Below, piece after piece: positions 1 through 10,404 of a stretch of 64,000 bases of DNA. The notes beneath the pieces were generated by a model. It was not told where the DNA came from. It saw only the letters and a list, made by a program, of their open reading frames with translations, and searched no databases. The translations under genes and the position numbers were made by a program. The stretch lies in assembly GCF_963678635.1 (NCBI RefSeq), contig NC_087070.1, positions 46,791,467 through 46,855,466 on the forward strand, written 5' to 3'. The DNA comes from Symsagittifera roscoffensis (taxonomy: Eukaryota; Xenacoelomorpha; Acoela; Convolutidae). Each line of letters starts with the position of its first letter. The first letter of the stretch is position 1.

Positions 1-405
1 TGTGATGTCAGCAGAGATTTCTTGCGATCGAGCTAAAACAGTTATTTTGAGTCTTGAACCAGCCTCAACTGAATTGTGTAATATATGTAATAATATGTAA
101 TATGTGATATAAATGGAAAAGCTAAAAGAATAAATAACAGGATAATTTAAAAAATTTTGAGACATTTGTAAAGTCGCTTCGAGCCTTTAATTGTTTTCTC
201 GTCTGAATTAAATTCTACCAGTTCGCCATTTAATTTTTGCTATTTTATATCAGCTGAAATTTTGTTTTAATATTTTCTTATAATTAGCACATCATTTCTT
301 AGAAAAAATCTAATTAAAAAACTGCTAGCTGCCAAAAAGTTTGGTTCATTTTCAAAGAAAGAACTACATTTTAGATGACATCTTGTTGATGACCGTTTAG
401 TTACG

Positions 406-582
406 AATTCGTGCTCGTTGCTTGAGGGTGAGGCAACATTACCCAGCCCAGAAAAATAACCAAAAAAATTGCATGTAGTTCTTAAGCAGGGGCACAACAG
501 CGGTTCGCCGTGATGAGCTGTACAGCTCGTATGTTGGTCCTATCCCTCGTGGATAAAATGATTAAAAAAATGATTAAAAAAG
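406..582 (+). mobile_element. SINE family A, 5'-truncated copy
   Basis: This is a dispersed non-coding repeat whose body matches 22387-22548 and 51719-51884 closely. The tRNA-like head seen in the 51.65 kb copy is missing, as expected for 5' truncation during target-primed reverse transcription. The body keeps the shared blocks GCTCGTTGCTTGAGGGTGA and GCGGTTCGCCGTGATGAGCT. The 3' end is a short tandem of an ATGATTAAAAAA-like unit (about 556-582), a typical simple-repeat SINE tail. Open frames across it are incidental. Confidence 0.8.
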
Positions 583-1764
583 AATTGCATGCAGTTGTTT
601 GGTTTGTTTGGTAATTTATAGACTGAAAAAATGCCTGCTTCTCAACAAGTGAGCAAGGTTCATAGCGCAATTTGAATTTGCGAGACGTTCAAGAGAATTA
701 ATTGCAATTTCACGCTTGTTTTTTAGAAAACGTTTTTCACGTGAAGTAGAAGTATGATCTTGAAGAAACAGTTCAATGACCTTCAAAACTTTGGTAGTAG
801 TTCAGTGGTTCAATTAACCTAAGTATGGGACCTGTATTTCATACCAATAAGCCAACTAATATACTTGTTAAGTGTTTCAAACTTTCAGCAACAAGTCTTA
901 TGCTGAAAGTTTGAAAGATTGATTTTTCGCAGTTTGATTTTTGATTTTTCTTTGCTCAGTTCATTTTTTGTTAAATGAAGGCAAACTTCACTTCGAACAG
1001 CAAAAGTGTAAAGGTCACGAAAAAGCCGTCGACTTAAAAAGCCGTCACGAAAAAGCCGTCGACGTAAATTCAAAGTGGATTTTAATATTCAGATTTCCCA
1101 GCGGAATAAAAATTTACATATTGATGTAATGTTCTCAAAGTGAGTTTATTTTATCAGTGTCATAAAATTGAGCTCAAAAGCCATAATCTTTTCACTTTGA
1201 AATTCGAACCAATTTTTTGTGTTTTCTTGCCTTCATTGAATCTTTTCGAACTGTCTGTTGGTAGTGTTTGTTCCAACCACTAAAGGAAGAGAAATATTTG
1301 GACAAAAATTGAAAAATCACCTGAGCTATAGAAAAAATATACCAAATTAAAGTAACGAGGTTAAATATGTCTGTCTACTTGGGGCTTACTTTTAAAATGC
1401 GCGAAGAACCGAATGCGAGAAAGTTCTCAAACAATCAACGCCCTTTGTGGTATGACCAAAAATAAAGAAGCAATTTTGTTAATAAATTCAAACATAATTT
1501 CAATGCCGTTTTAATGATTTAGTACAATCCATTTCTAATTAACCTAGCATAAATTTTTGTAGTTTTAAATCCGTTGGTTAAATCCTATCAAAGCACTTTT
1601 CCAGGTTTGCGAATCTAGCCCCAAAAATTGCCATTTTCTTAATTTTTTTTGGATCTTCTTAAATGTAAAAGCTTCCGGGCATTTGGTCTTTCCGTGCATG
1701 AGGGATTCGCCCAGTGGCTATGAGGGGCTATTCTCATGCACGAAGAACCGGTGACTATACATAC
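583..1764. other. 3' side of the lipocalin gene; no exon firmly identified
   Basis: AT-rich sequence with no convincing gene of its own. The missing last coding exon of the lipocalin should lie here on the minus strand. One candidate is the minus-strand frame 1279-1160: it follows a TTCCTTTAG acceptor and reads WLEQTLPTDSSKRF, which resembles the LP-rich stretch after the WIL-R region of ApoD-type lipocalins. Its phase does not match the donor chosen for exon 3, so it is not annotated. Positions 1017-1066 carry three copies of the word AAAAAGCCGTC. Confidence 0.35.
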
Positions 1765-1915
1765 ACAAGATGCTGGCCATTTCGACTGTGCCCCAGAGAA
1801 AGCTCTCTTCACATGAGTACTGGAGGGCATACGTCTTGTAGTCGGTTGCGAGGATGAACGCATTCGGCTCCGTCTCATACTCGGGCATGATGATAAACTC
1901 ACCTTTAGTGTCCCC
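1765..1915 (-). CDS. ApoD-type lipocalin, third coding exon
   Basis: Read on the minus strand in phase 0 from a TTTAG acceptor (1916-1917), this exon gives 50 codons. It includes NAFILATDYKTYALQYSC, which matches the ApoD-family block YWVLATDYENYALVYSC, including the conserved TDY motif and the following cysteine. It goes on to EMASIL, the equivalent of the WIL strand. It ends at a strong donor (GTATGT, minus 1764-1759) in phase 1. Without splicing, the frame runs another 15 codons to a TAG at 1718-1720, so an intron-retained short form is possible. Exon 2 ends in phase 0, which fits. The codons after the WIL equivalent must come from a further exon that I could not fix. Confidence 0.85.
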
Positions 1916-2521
1916 CTAAACAGACGACTTGGACCTCAGTCAGTATAAACCAGTTTTAAACTTCCGCCAATTGTAAGAGATATTTTCAGCTGCTAGTTTC
2001 AATACTTGTTAGTAATATTTAACCGTAGTATTAGTCCTTCGAAGGGCATATCAGATAGCAAAGGAGTTTTTTCAAACTGAGCCATGAGTTGATGTTGCTA
2101 TTTTTGTAGCCACATCGACCTCTGTTTTGAGCATCCGGAGATTTTAATTATGTTCGAGAGATAGTTACGGGAATTTTTTGAAATTTTGTTAGGGATGCGA
2201 GAGTTGATGATAGTAGATTAAGGATGTACTCGGTTTCTTTATTAAACTGTTGCAACCATACAATTAAGCTTACAATTCTCGATCCAAAAAAGCTAAACCA
2301 GAGTGCGATGTGATCTTATTGTTAAGATAACTGATCCAAAGAAGTTCTAACTAAGGTAGAGGAGGTTCGAGTTTTTGTTTTTCAAGTCTGAATATATTTC
2401 TTTGACTAGCATCAGTAGGGTGCCGAGGGAAGCAAAGGGGGGGGGGGGGAAGAAGCAATGGACAGCTCTTTTATTTCTTCTGTTAGCTCCTCAATATCAG
2501 TCCTTTTATTGTTGTGCTTAC
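1916..2521 (-). other. lipocalin intron 2
   Basis: Intron of about 606 bp bounded on the minus strand by donor GTAAGC (from 2521) and acceptor TTTAG (ending 1916). It contains a G run at 2437-2450 next to a purine-rich tract. No other gene is visible. Confidence 0.75.
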
Positions 2522-2601
2522 CTTTCTGTAGAGAGTATCGAGTGATCCGCTGCTAGATTTGTAGAAGCGTACGAAGTCCATGTCTATCTTCATAGTTGTA
2601 C
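2522..2601 (-). CDS. ApoD-type lipocalin, second coding exon
   Basis: An 80-bp exon, too short to stand out as an ORF. It lies between the acceptor GTGCTTCAG (ending 2602) and the donor AAAG|GTAAGC (from 2521). It takes two bases to complete the split glycine codon left by exon 1, then encodes 26 residues beginning TTMKIDMDFVRFYK and ending in a lysine at phase 0. This is the central beta-strand region expected between the first motif and the TDY block of a lipocalin. Phase agrees with both neighbours (1 in, 0 out), which is the best support for it. The residues are not strongly conserved, as is usual for this part of the fold. Confidence 0.8.
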
Positions 2602-3009
2602 CTGAAGCACACTAACACCAAATTAGTGCACTAAAAGGCACATACTTATATTATCGGCAGGTGATAAAAGTGCTTGTTGCAAGAATGGGCCTGAATATTG
2701 TGGTTTTTTCAGGTGGGCCGAGTTTTTTTGGTCCCTATCACTCTTGAAAAAGTAGCAAGATTCTAAAGTGACCATCTAGAATGCTTTTGGCCTAAAAATT
2801 TGCGTTTTTTAGTGCGTTCGTGTTTTTTCTACTAGGTTTTTGCTTTTATTTTTTCTAATACTTTTTACAAAATAGTTGCAATATGTGACTAAGTTTAAGA
2901 GCGTATTTTTTCAAGTTGATTCTCAAATAGTTGATAAGATATGATTAATGTGCTCTTTTTTGCCCTCAACTCTGTGTAGTTATGACATTTAAACTCAACC
3001 AACACTCAC
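2602..3009 (-). other. lipocalin intron 1
   Basis: Intron of about 408 bp on the minus strand, from donor GTGAGT (3009) to acceptor TTCAG (2602). AT-rich, with no other feature. Confidence 0.75.
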
Positions 3010-3223
3010 CTGCATCGTCTGTGCCGGTGACCTTGTAGTCGCTGACGACACACGAGGTGAAGTACTCGTATCTGTTCGGGAACCTCTCAATCTCGTGCCA
3101 CGTGCCCAAAAAGCCAGTCAAGTTGAAGTCCTGAATTGGCTCAATTTCGGGACACTTTCCCGCGTAAGTTGCCGAGATGGTCACCAGTGCTACGAAGGCC
3201 AACTTCAAAACGGAGTTAGACAT
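3010..3223 (-). CDS. secreted ApoD-type lipocalin, first coding exon
   Basis: Start ATG at 3223-3221 lies in a good context (AAAAATGTC). Residues 1 to about 22 form a signal peptide (basic-free start, hydrophobic LAFVALVTISATYA). Mature sequence begins near KCPEIEPIQDFN, followed by the lipocalin signature LTGFLGTWHEIERFPN (G-x-W at about residues 40-42), then the second cysteine in FTSCVVSDYKV. The exon ends in phase 1 at GCAG|GTGAGT. Members of the family (ApoD, Lazarillo, NLaz/GLaz) are secreted beta-barrel carriers of small hydrophobic ligands. With exons 2 and 3 about 147 residues are accounted for, against 180-190 in the family, so a last exon of about 40 residues is missing. The gene spans at least 1765-3223 and is the clearest host gene here. 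The ligand cannot be deduced. Confidence 0.9.
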
Positions 3224-3838
3224 TTTTACTTTGGAAAGATTCTTTTTTTTAGTGTTTGAACTTCTTCAAGCCAACTGACCGCAACTAAAGCTCAAGTAGT
3301 TATAGTTTTATTGAAGTTTCGTTGTGTTATCGTGAGATGATCAAGGCTTTTGATTCGGAGTTTGTTTGTGTGGACGATAATAATGTACCATGAGATAAAA
3401 TATGGATAGATTCTTTGTGACCCCAAGAGCAAATCTATCGTATGTTTCGATTGATCAGAACGTTGAAAAAGCAGAATTATGCGAGAAATTTGAAAAAAAA
3501 GCAATTTGGCGCGTACTACTGAAGGAATGAGCAAATGAATAGCAGCTTAATTAGTGCGGTTTTTTTAAATACTAGCAATCTTTTTCTGAAATGTTTTTGG
3601 TCCTTAATATATTACCTTCAAATTTCAAGTTCGTCTTTATGATACATTTGCTGTATTTCTCGAAACAAAAGAACTTCTGTTTAGCATCCAATGAAGTTTA
3701 TCTTCTTAAACTAACATCAATGACATGTTTAGATTTACAGAAACTAACCGGGTTCCGAAATTGTCAGATAAGAGTGGAGTTTCAAGTGAAGATCATTTGA
3801 CCTAGTTGCAAACTTTTATGACCTCAATGACATGAATC
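3224..3838. other. upstream region of the lipocalin gene
   Basis: Presumed 5' UTR and promoter side of the minus-strand lipocalin. No recognisable TATA/initiator combination can be asserted. ORFs in both directions have no recognisable content. Confidence 0.4.
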
Positions 3839-4234
3839 CAGGGGCGAATTTAGAAGGAGAGGGGGGGGGGGGCGGACGCCCCCCCCCTCCTCAGGGATTC
3901 GACCCCCTGCCGACCCAAAGGATCCCCCCTTTGTACTATTTTGAGATATCCATTTTTGGCGTCGGACCCTAAAAATGTTCTAAGGGCGCCTTAGGCGCCA
4001 ATATATACTAGTTTTGAGGGGGGAGCGCGCGCCGAAAAAACGCAATTTTTTGTTCAAAATTTTTCAGAAAACGCCTATTTTTTCAAAATTTTGCCTGCCG
4101 CGCAGAAAATTCGGCCAAAATAGGGACAAACAGTGCTCTGGGAGAGCTCGAAAAATCAATTTGGTCGAACTAAAAAAAAGTCGACAAAATTTACGAATCC
4201 GCTCCCCCTCGAGAAAATCCTAGATCCGCCCCTG
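3839..4234. mobile_element. MITE with CAGGGGCG termini (hAT-like), 396 bp
   Basis: The ends are inverted repeats: CAGGGGCGAATTTAGAAGG at the left and, read inward from the right, CAGGGGCGGATCTAGGATT. A C-run/G-run fold-back (3862-3890) lies just inside the left end. The interior contains palindromic GGCGCCTTAGGCGCC at about 3986-4000. CAGGGGCG termini are common in hAT-type MITEs of invertebrates, so hAT is likely, but flanking 8-mers (CATGAATC and TATATATT) do not match and no transposase is present. Diverged relatives are at 4719-4915, 29082-29430, 37604-37945, 42560-42765 and 52285-52480. A frame crossing it is incidental. Confidence 0.75.
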
Positions 4235-4261
4235 TATATATTTGTGTGTGTGTATTTATGT

Positions 4262-4580
4262 GTGTGTGATTCCTGCGAATCGCAGAGGAGCTATCATTAG
4301 GCCCTTACAGTCCTGTCGAGAATCATCCATTTGTATTATCTCCCCACATTCCAGACTGTGTTATTTTCTTGAGGGAAGCTCCTTGTTTGCTACTCAAGGT
4401 AGTTTTTTTGCAACTTTCTCGTGGTACCACTATTGCAGCCGAAATTGGTCAGGCTGTGGTAGACCTGTTTCTAGAGGTCAAGTGAGAGCTCGACCTCACA
4501 CACTATCATTGCCATGAATTGGGATCGAATACACGATCTGACAATTTCAAAGTGAACGCCTTACCACTATGCTAAGTGTC
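4262..4580 (-). mobile_element. tRNA-derived SINE family B
   Basis: On the minus strand, 4579-4512 looks like a tRNA head: an A-box-like TAGCATAGTGG and a B-box-like TGTATTCGATCCC about 35 bases apart. A ~250-bp non-tRNA body follows and ends near the GT-rich microsatellite at 4235-4270. The head cannot form a proper acceptor stem, so it is not a working tRNA gene. I see no second copy in the window. Confidence 0.6.
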
Positions 4581-4718
4581 GAAATTTGCCTTTATTTAGT
4601 TTACTATTTCAATCCTTGGATCTTTTTACTACTTTTAAGATAGTCTTAGTTTTCAAACCATCCACATCGTCTTAGTATCGTTGTCTAACGCTCTCTGCCA
4701 TTGTCGTTTGCTTTAAAC

Positions 4719-4915
4719 TATATACTACTTTTGTGGGGCAAGCGCGCACCGAAACAACCCGTTAATTTGGTCGAAATTTTCCATAGAGTGCCTAAAACAA
4801 CTTTTTTAAACCTTTTTAAAAATTTCGCTGGGTAAAAAATTACAAATTTGGGAGGGCTTGTAAAATCAATTTGGTCGACTTGAATAAAACGTTCACAAAA
4901 TCCAATTCCTGTAAA
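4719..4915 (+). mobile_element. fragment of the CAGGGGCG MITE family
   Basis: Diverged internal part of the element at 3839-4234, same orientation. The shared order of words is TATATACTA, GCGCGCRCCGAAA, GGGAGRGCT, and ATCAATTTGGTCGA. Both inverted termini are missing. Confidence 0.65.
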
Positions 4916-6424
4916 TGCTTCGTAACTGTGGAAAAACATCTTTTGAACAAGAACGTTTTTAGGGGGGAGGGGCATCGTCAACAACATTTTTTTAAAATTG
5001 AGGGAAAATGCACGCCTGCAAAGGAATTTTTTTCAATCGAGTTCCTTACAAAAAAGCTCAAAAATCTCTGTTCAAGGTGAGAGATTTGTCATGATTTTGG
5101 CAAAGCTTATACCTCATCAGCGTTAAACTATACTCCCCAAGCGAAATTTATACTTCTCGAGGGGCGAGAATGAGAACCATGATTTGTTGGAGACCACAAT
5201 GAAGAATAGACCTTATTCAATAAAATCATTCGTTTTTTTTTCCAATTTGTTTTGGGGTTCAATTTTAAGTCACCTTAAATGTTATACATGAAAATATTTT
5301 TTATAATAAGAGTATATAAAGTATTTTTTGACATGCTATTCTCTGTCTTAGTTAAATTTAATATATTCATGAAGATGTTAATTAGCACTCAGCCCATCAG
5401 AATTTCTAATTTTTGGTAAGTAGTTCTCTCATCTCTCTCGGCATATGAAATCAGACCGCTCTATAATTGTAAAATGGGCTGATATTTCAACCGTCTTTCG
5501 AAGAAGCCAACCAGCGGGCTAATATGTCTTCTGCAAAACGATAGCCTACTTGCTGTAATTTATACAATTCTAAAAGGTTACATTTTACGCAAAAGAGTTT
5601 TTAAACTTGGTTTATTTATGCACAGCTAAAAAAGCTTAACATATATGAATAGAGAAAAGAACTAAATGGATATGCATCTCTAAGAAATAGATGAATTCAT
5701 TGGCAAGATTGACTATTTGTTATAATTTATTAGAAAAACTCTTCTAAATGATCGATGCGTTTTATTTTAATGTATCGTTTGGGTTTTGATAAGCCTTACG
5801 AATAACATTTTTCAGTTAGTAACAATTTTCCAACCTTTAAAAGAAAGAATTAAACGGTTAAGCTAATAAATTTTTTACTTTGTAACAAATTTCCCCTTTT
5901 TCAAAGGGGGAAGGAAATAGTTCAAAAGATTCGGTTTATCAAGACATTAAATCAAGAACTTAAATTTACCTGAGTGGGTTTGCGCGATAAAAAACTGCTT
6001 GATAAGGAGCCGAAAAAGGGTTCAAAAAAGACGGCCTTTGATAATTGAAAGTTAGCTGAGCTGGTTTTTCTAATATTTCACCTCTCTGAACGAGTAAAAG
6101 GTCTGTTGATCATAAACTCAATTTCATCAGAACTAGAAACAATTTTATAATTATCACATTGGAAGAAAGATTTTATTCAGGAGAATTTTTATTAGGGTAC
6201 GATTTACGATTGATCATTACTACGTATATCGAACTGGAATATTTCACAGAGAAAGATAATTAATTAATTTATACTTTGTCACGTTTTTTGGGATGTTTCT
6301 GGCTAGCAGGGGAGAAAACGGATGTAGGGAGGTGTGGGGGAGGGGGGCTGCAACGGTAAAAAAAGGTAGAAGGGTGCGTTAAGAATGAGTCAACAGAAAA
6401 GTGGGTTTTTAATTCTAAAGTTGA
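4916..6424. other. non-coding AT-rich stretch
   Basis: No gene, RNA or structured repeat recognised. The last ~120 bases are the 3' flank of the minus-strand lysine-rich protein gene; an ATTAAA, 14 bases past its stop, could serve as a polyadenylation signal. A G-rich patch lies at 6308-6350. Confidence 0.35.
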
Positions 6425-6691
6425 TCACTTTTTCTTCTTGCCTTTTTTGCCCTTGCCCCCCTTTTTCTTTTTCCCCCCACTAGAACCCACAAGTCCCTTC
6501 AACTCCAACAAATGCTGCAAATTGTGAGCAAAGTAGTACGCATTTTCCATTGCTTCATAACTGAAAGGGTCAACTACTATTTCTGGTTTGGACTCGACTG
6601 CAGTTTTGGCCCTCGACCCCGCTTTCTTCCCGCTCTTTTTCCCCTTTCCTTTGGGGCTTTTAGCCGACTTGCTTGCTCCTTTCTTTTTGAC
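6425..6691 (-). CDS. small lysine-rich protein (SMKR1-like), 3'-terminal exon
   Basis: On the minus strand, after the acceptor ATGTTTTAG (6692-6693), an open frame of 88 codons runs to TGA at 6427-6425. It has a Lys/Gly/Ser-rich start (VKKKGASKSAKSPKGKGKK), a short conserved-looking centre (YEAMENAYYFAHNLQHLLEL), and a basic Gly/Lys tail. The centre and the basic tail match vertebrate small lysine-rich protein 1 as I recall it (AAMLNLYYIAHNV, then PKGKKG). The segment is clearly GC-richer than its surroundings. The first exon with the ATG was not found upstream (higher coordinates), so the gene is partial here. The molecular role of the family is not established to my knowledge; no enzyme motif is present. 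Low-complexity lysine tracts alone could mislead, but the YY-AHN centre is specific. Confidence 0.72.
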   Translation of the reverse strand, partial: VKKKGASKSAKSPKGKGKKSGKKAGSRAKTAVESKPEIVVDPFSYEAMENAYYFAHNLQHLLELKGLVGSSGGKKKKGGKGKKGKKKK

Positions 6692-7370
6692 CTAAAACAT
6701 TAAAAATTGATGCAAGAGACCAAGCAAATCAAAACAAATGCGTACAATTTATGAATTTATACAAAACTATGGACGTCAGTTCTTATGAATCTTCAAAAGC
6801 ATGCAAAAATTATTTTACTGGGTTATTTAAGTTTTTTTTCAAACCTCAGTGTTCTTCTTGCCGTGTTAATGCAAATGTTTTTGAAAAAAAAGGTGCTAAA
6901 ACCTTGCATGTGAAATACTGTCATGAAAACAAGACTGATAGCATCAGAGCGAAACTCGAAAATATTCGGCCTCTTATTGAGCTTAACCGGGACCTGCTAT
7001 AATCGATGGCAGCTTCTTTTTTTTTCGCATGCAGTTGCCACTGTTTGGTATGATTCAACTACTGTATCTAGGCATACTTGAATGTCTGAAAAGACTTGTG
7101 GACTTATCTATTCTTTTATTCTATGAAGTAACAGGCTCTGCAAATATAAATTGTTACGAACAAACTTCCATTCTTTTTTTCCGGCTTCTTTACACTCTAT
7201 TCAATTTTTGGTCGTCTTAGTTGCACAAATTTTTTTTTATAATTTGATTTATGTATTTAAAGCGCTTTTTTCACATTTGTTTTATAAAATTTTGCAAAGG
7301 TTTTCAATTTTTTTGCCAGTTTTTAATGTAAATTTGTTATAAAAACAAATAAAAGGAGTTTTTTAAGAGA
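6692..7370. other. upstream side of the lysine-rich protein gene, no exon found
   Basis: AT-rich. The missing first exon of the minus-strand gene may be here or further on. I found no ATG followed shortly by a good donor. ORFs on the plus strand (6751-7342) have no recognisable content. Confidence 0.3.
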
Positions 7371-7632
7371 ATTTGATCCGTCTTATAAATCGTTCCAAAT
7401 TGGTTGAAAAAAGCTTATTTGCCATAATTGATATGTTACTAGGAGCAAAATCTATCTTTTTATTCTTTATATGGCGTGTGTGGGAATGATTTTCAAAAAA
7501 AATCTCAAGTTTTGGATTTTTGTTTCATTTTAATTTATTACGAATAATTTTTTCATGTTTTTTTTGCTCCATAGGCCTTAAAAGGCAGTCAAAACATTCA
7601 GGGCCTCGCCTTGATACGAACAGCCTTTTGTT
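7371..7632 (+). mobile_element. HINE-type element, 3' half only
   Basis: Corresponds to the right half of the ~530-bp family. It starts in the ATCCGTCTTA block and ends with GGCAGTC-AAACATTCAGGGC, a slightly altered 3' hairpin, and GATACGAACAGCCTTTTGTT. The left half is absent. Confidence 0.8.
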
Positions 7633-8863
7633 TAATTTTGAAGGTAAATTTGTTCAAAAAGAGTTTTAAGAAGACTAATATTGTTTTGACTTTTGATCGA
7701 AATTTTAACAAACGAAATTTTCAGTTTACAAAAAATTGTCTGCTCTGGAATGCCACGCTTGATATGCTTCATTTACTGCATGTTTATTTGAATGCCTACA
7801 TACATTTGTAGACTTATGGATACTCTCATTCTGAAAATTAACATGGTTGCAAGTATAAACTATTATGAACACAATTTTTTCCTCAAGCTACTGGGCACTT
7901 TGTTCACTTTCTCTAAAAACCACCCTGGCACAAATTTCTATTATCTTTTCCGAACATCGGAGCTATAATGTGCACCTAATGGAGCATTCTGTGTATGAAG
8001 TGGCAGTTCTTCATTCTTGTACGAAAAAAAAATCCAAAATTTATGCGTTGTGTCTATCAAATGATGAACAAAATTAGTAACAGTTGATCTCCCAATACTG
8101 TCCGATAACAAGTGAATGGTAGTGGTTAACTTAAACTAGAATCCAAGACATTTGCTGGCCGGTACAAAATTGTTTTTTCTTGATCGTCAAATGCTCTAAT
8201 ATCATTTAGGGGCAAAAATTGGTAGAACAACTGAAATTTTTTGAATGTTGGAGTTTTTACTGGAACAGCTGACATTTTCTATCATTCGAGTTTTTAGAAA
8301 AACTATCAAACTGCTCTTATAAAATATTTATAGTACAATTTTTTGAATTTTGGATTTTTTGTTGTCAAAGTTTGCCTGCAAATTCAATTTCAAGTAGAAA
8401 GTAATAAAAACATGTACTACTCTTATCGTTTATCTTGCTTCAATTCAATTTGAACCAATTTTTAAACCGTACTGGTTTATCGAATACGCTACGCGGGAAA
8501 AGGCAAATGGAGATTTCACACGAATTAATTAAGCTTAATTGCAAAACTGGCTATCATCTAACCACCATAATTTTTAAAATTGATTGCAGATGAAATAATA
8601 TGTTAGAAATTTTAAATCTTTCACTCAAAAGCCGGAACAAAAAATTTATATTCAGATACGAGTTCTTGTTTTTTATCGCAGAGAATTTTTGTAAATTTCA
8701 TGCTAACAAAAAAGTTCAAACCAATCAAATTATAAAATTGTTTTTTGTTTGTTTGCATTTATGCTGTAATCATGATAATGTTTCATATGCGGTGTGTTGA
8801 TGACTCTTTGGGTTTACTAATTGAATGTTTGTTTTTGAGATATTTTCTGTGATTTCACACAGG
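7633..8863. other. non-coding AT-rich stretch
   Basis: Nothing recognised; T-rich, with only chance ORFs. Confidence 0.3.
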
Positions 8864-8871
8864 AAAATCAG

Positions 8872-9337
8872 GGAGACTAGGAAATTAGACGAAAAATAAA
8901 TTAGACATGACCAAAAAAATTGAATTTATCCGTCAATGCAAAACTTCAAATATAGGAAAGTAGACATAATTGTATTGTTAACATGTGTGATTTTTTTAAC
9001 TGACTACAGTTAACTTTCGCTAGCTACAAGTAACTTTTGTCCGTACTTTCTTAAATGCAAATCAGTTTTTCACATGTCTCAGTTGTATAATTTAAGCATT
9101 TCAAAAGCTTTTTATATTATTTGGATTAAAGTTTTATAATTCAATTGTAAAAACTACTTTGATATGCTTATGGATTGTAAACTCTTTTTGTATTTGTCAA
9201 AGTTTGTTTCATTTAATAAATTTTGTTAGTCCTTTGCTTTTTGTTTAAAAAGCTAGTTTTACAAGAAGAATTAACAGTCTTATTTCCGTTTTTATTAGAG
9301 ACGTCTAATTAGCTTGTCGTCTAGTTTCCTAACCCCC
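8872..9337. mobile_element. MULE-like MITE with ATTAGAC word termini
   Basis: Left end GGAGACTAGGAAATTAGAC and right end, read inward, GGGGGTTAGGAAACTAGAC form an inverted repeat. In each end the word ATTAGAC or a variant recurs at short intervals (further left copies near 8912 and 8958). Flanks 8864-8871 (AAAATCAG) and 9338-9345 (GAAATCAG) agree at 7 of 8 positions, consistent with an 8-9-bp target duplication of the Mutator type. No coding capacity. Confidence 0.65.
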
Positions 9338-9345
9338 GAAATCAG

Positions 9346-10404
9346 TTTATTATATTGCTTCATACGATATTTTTATTGTTTTCTTGAAGCTAGGTTACTA
9401 ATGAAATTGTCTTTCAATCACTTTTAAACTTAAAAAAAGTACCGCTGCAAAAACGATATTTTTTTGTTTATATGTCAATTGATATTAATTTTAGTACAAA
9501 CGTTTTCAAAATGACCAAACTATCCATTTGGATAGGTTGAATGGATTTTTTTTGTTACTGAGAAGAATTTTATATAAATCATTTTATTTAAACATTTAAA
9601 ATCACTTCTGTAGAAAAAACTATAATTGAAGAAATGAAATTATGATAATTGGTTGACTTGAAGTTATAGCCGAACGTTTGGTAGCTCCAACATAAAACTG
9701 TATAAAAAAATGAGAATCAAGGCTTCAAAAAGAATTTGTACAGTAAAAATTAAAAAAGTTTATATTCAAAAAAGATTTGATGTATCTTGTCGTACAGAAG
9801 CAAATTGTGTTTAAATAATGTCACTATAGAATGAAACTTACCCTGCACGAAATACTAAGTATTTTGGCAAATAAGTTGAATCATGATTTTGAAATCTGGA
9901 GCTTTAACTTTTTTTAATTTCAAAGAATACTACTAAATTAACAAGCTATAATTGAATTTGAAGAATTATTAGCCATTTCATTTCCTTTTTTTCAGTAAAT
10001 ATGCAAAAAAAAACATCAAAATTAGTCTGTAATAAGTATAAGAGCGTCTATAAAATTCTAGCAAATTTCTCATTTGTTGATAATTTTTGAGTTGTTTCTG
10101 GGAAAATCGTTTTTTTTTTTAAATCTAGCCAACTCAACTAACTTTGATTTTGAGGATAGTCTGTTTCTTCAATGTTCTTTTTTTCTCAAAAAACTCTAGA
10201 TTTCAATATTTGTTGACACACTACCAAAATGCTTGTATCAGCTAGGATTTTCAAAATACATGTTTCAGCTAGGATTTTTTGTAAATATGACATAGATGCT
10301 AGTTTTAGTTTTTATTTTGGTGGAGTGTGCTGGGCATAAAAAATGAAAAAGCTGCAGATTTATTAGAAAAAAATACTTGTAGAAAATAGAACGTAGAAAA
10401 ACAT
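9346..10404. other. non-coding AT-rich stretch
   Basis: No gene or clear element. A near-duplicate pair of short words (GTATCAGCTAGGATTTT-like and GTTTCAGCTAGGATTTTTTG) lies at 10236-10282. Confidence 0.3.

Noticed and set aside
1660-1760. Lipocalin ending at the TAG at 1718-1720
   Set aside because: This would give a protein ~40 residues short of the family, and a strong donor precedes the stop; kept only as a possible intron-retained form.
1639-1902. 87-residue minus-strand ORF in another frame
   Set aside because: It is the wrong reading frame of lipocalin exon 3; the correct frame gives the conserved TDY block.
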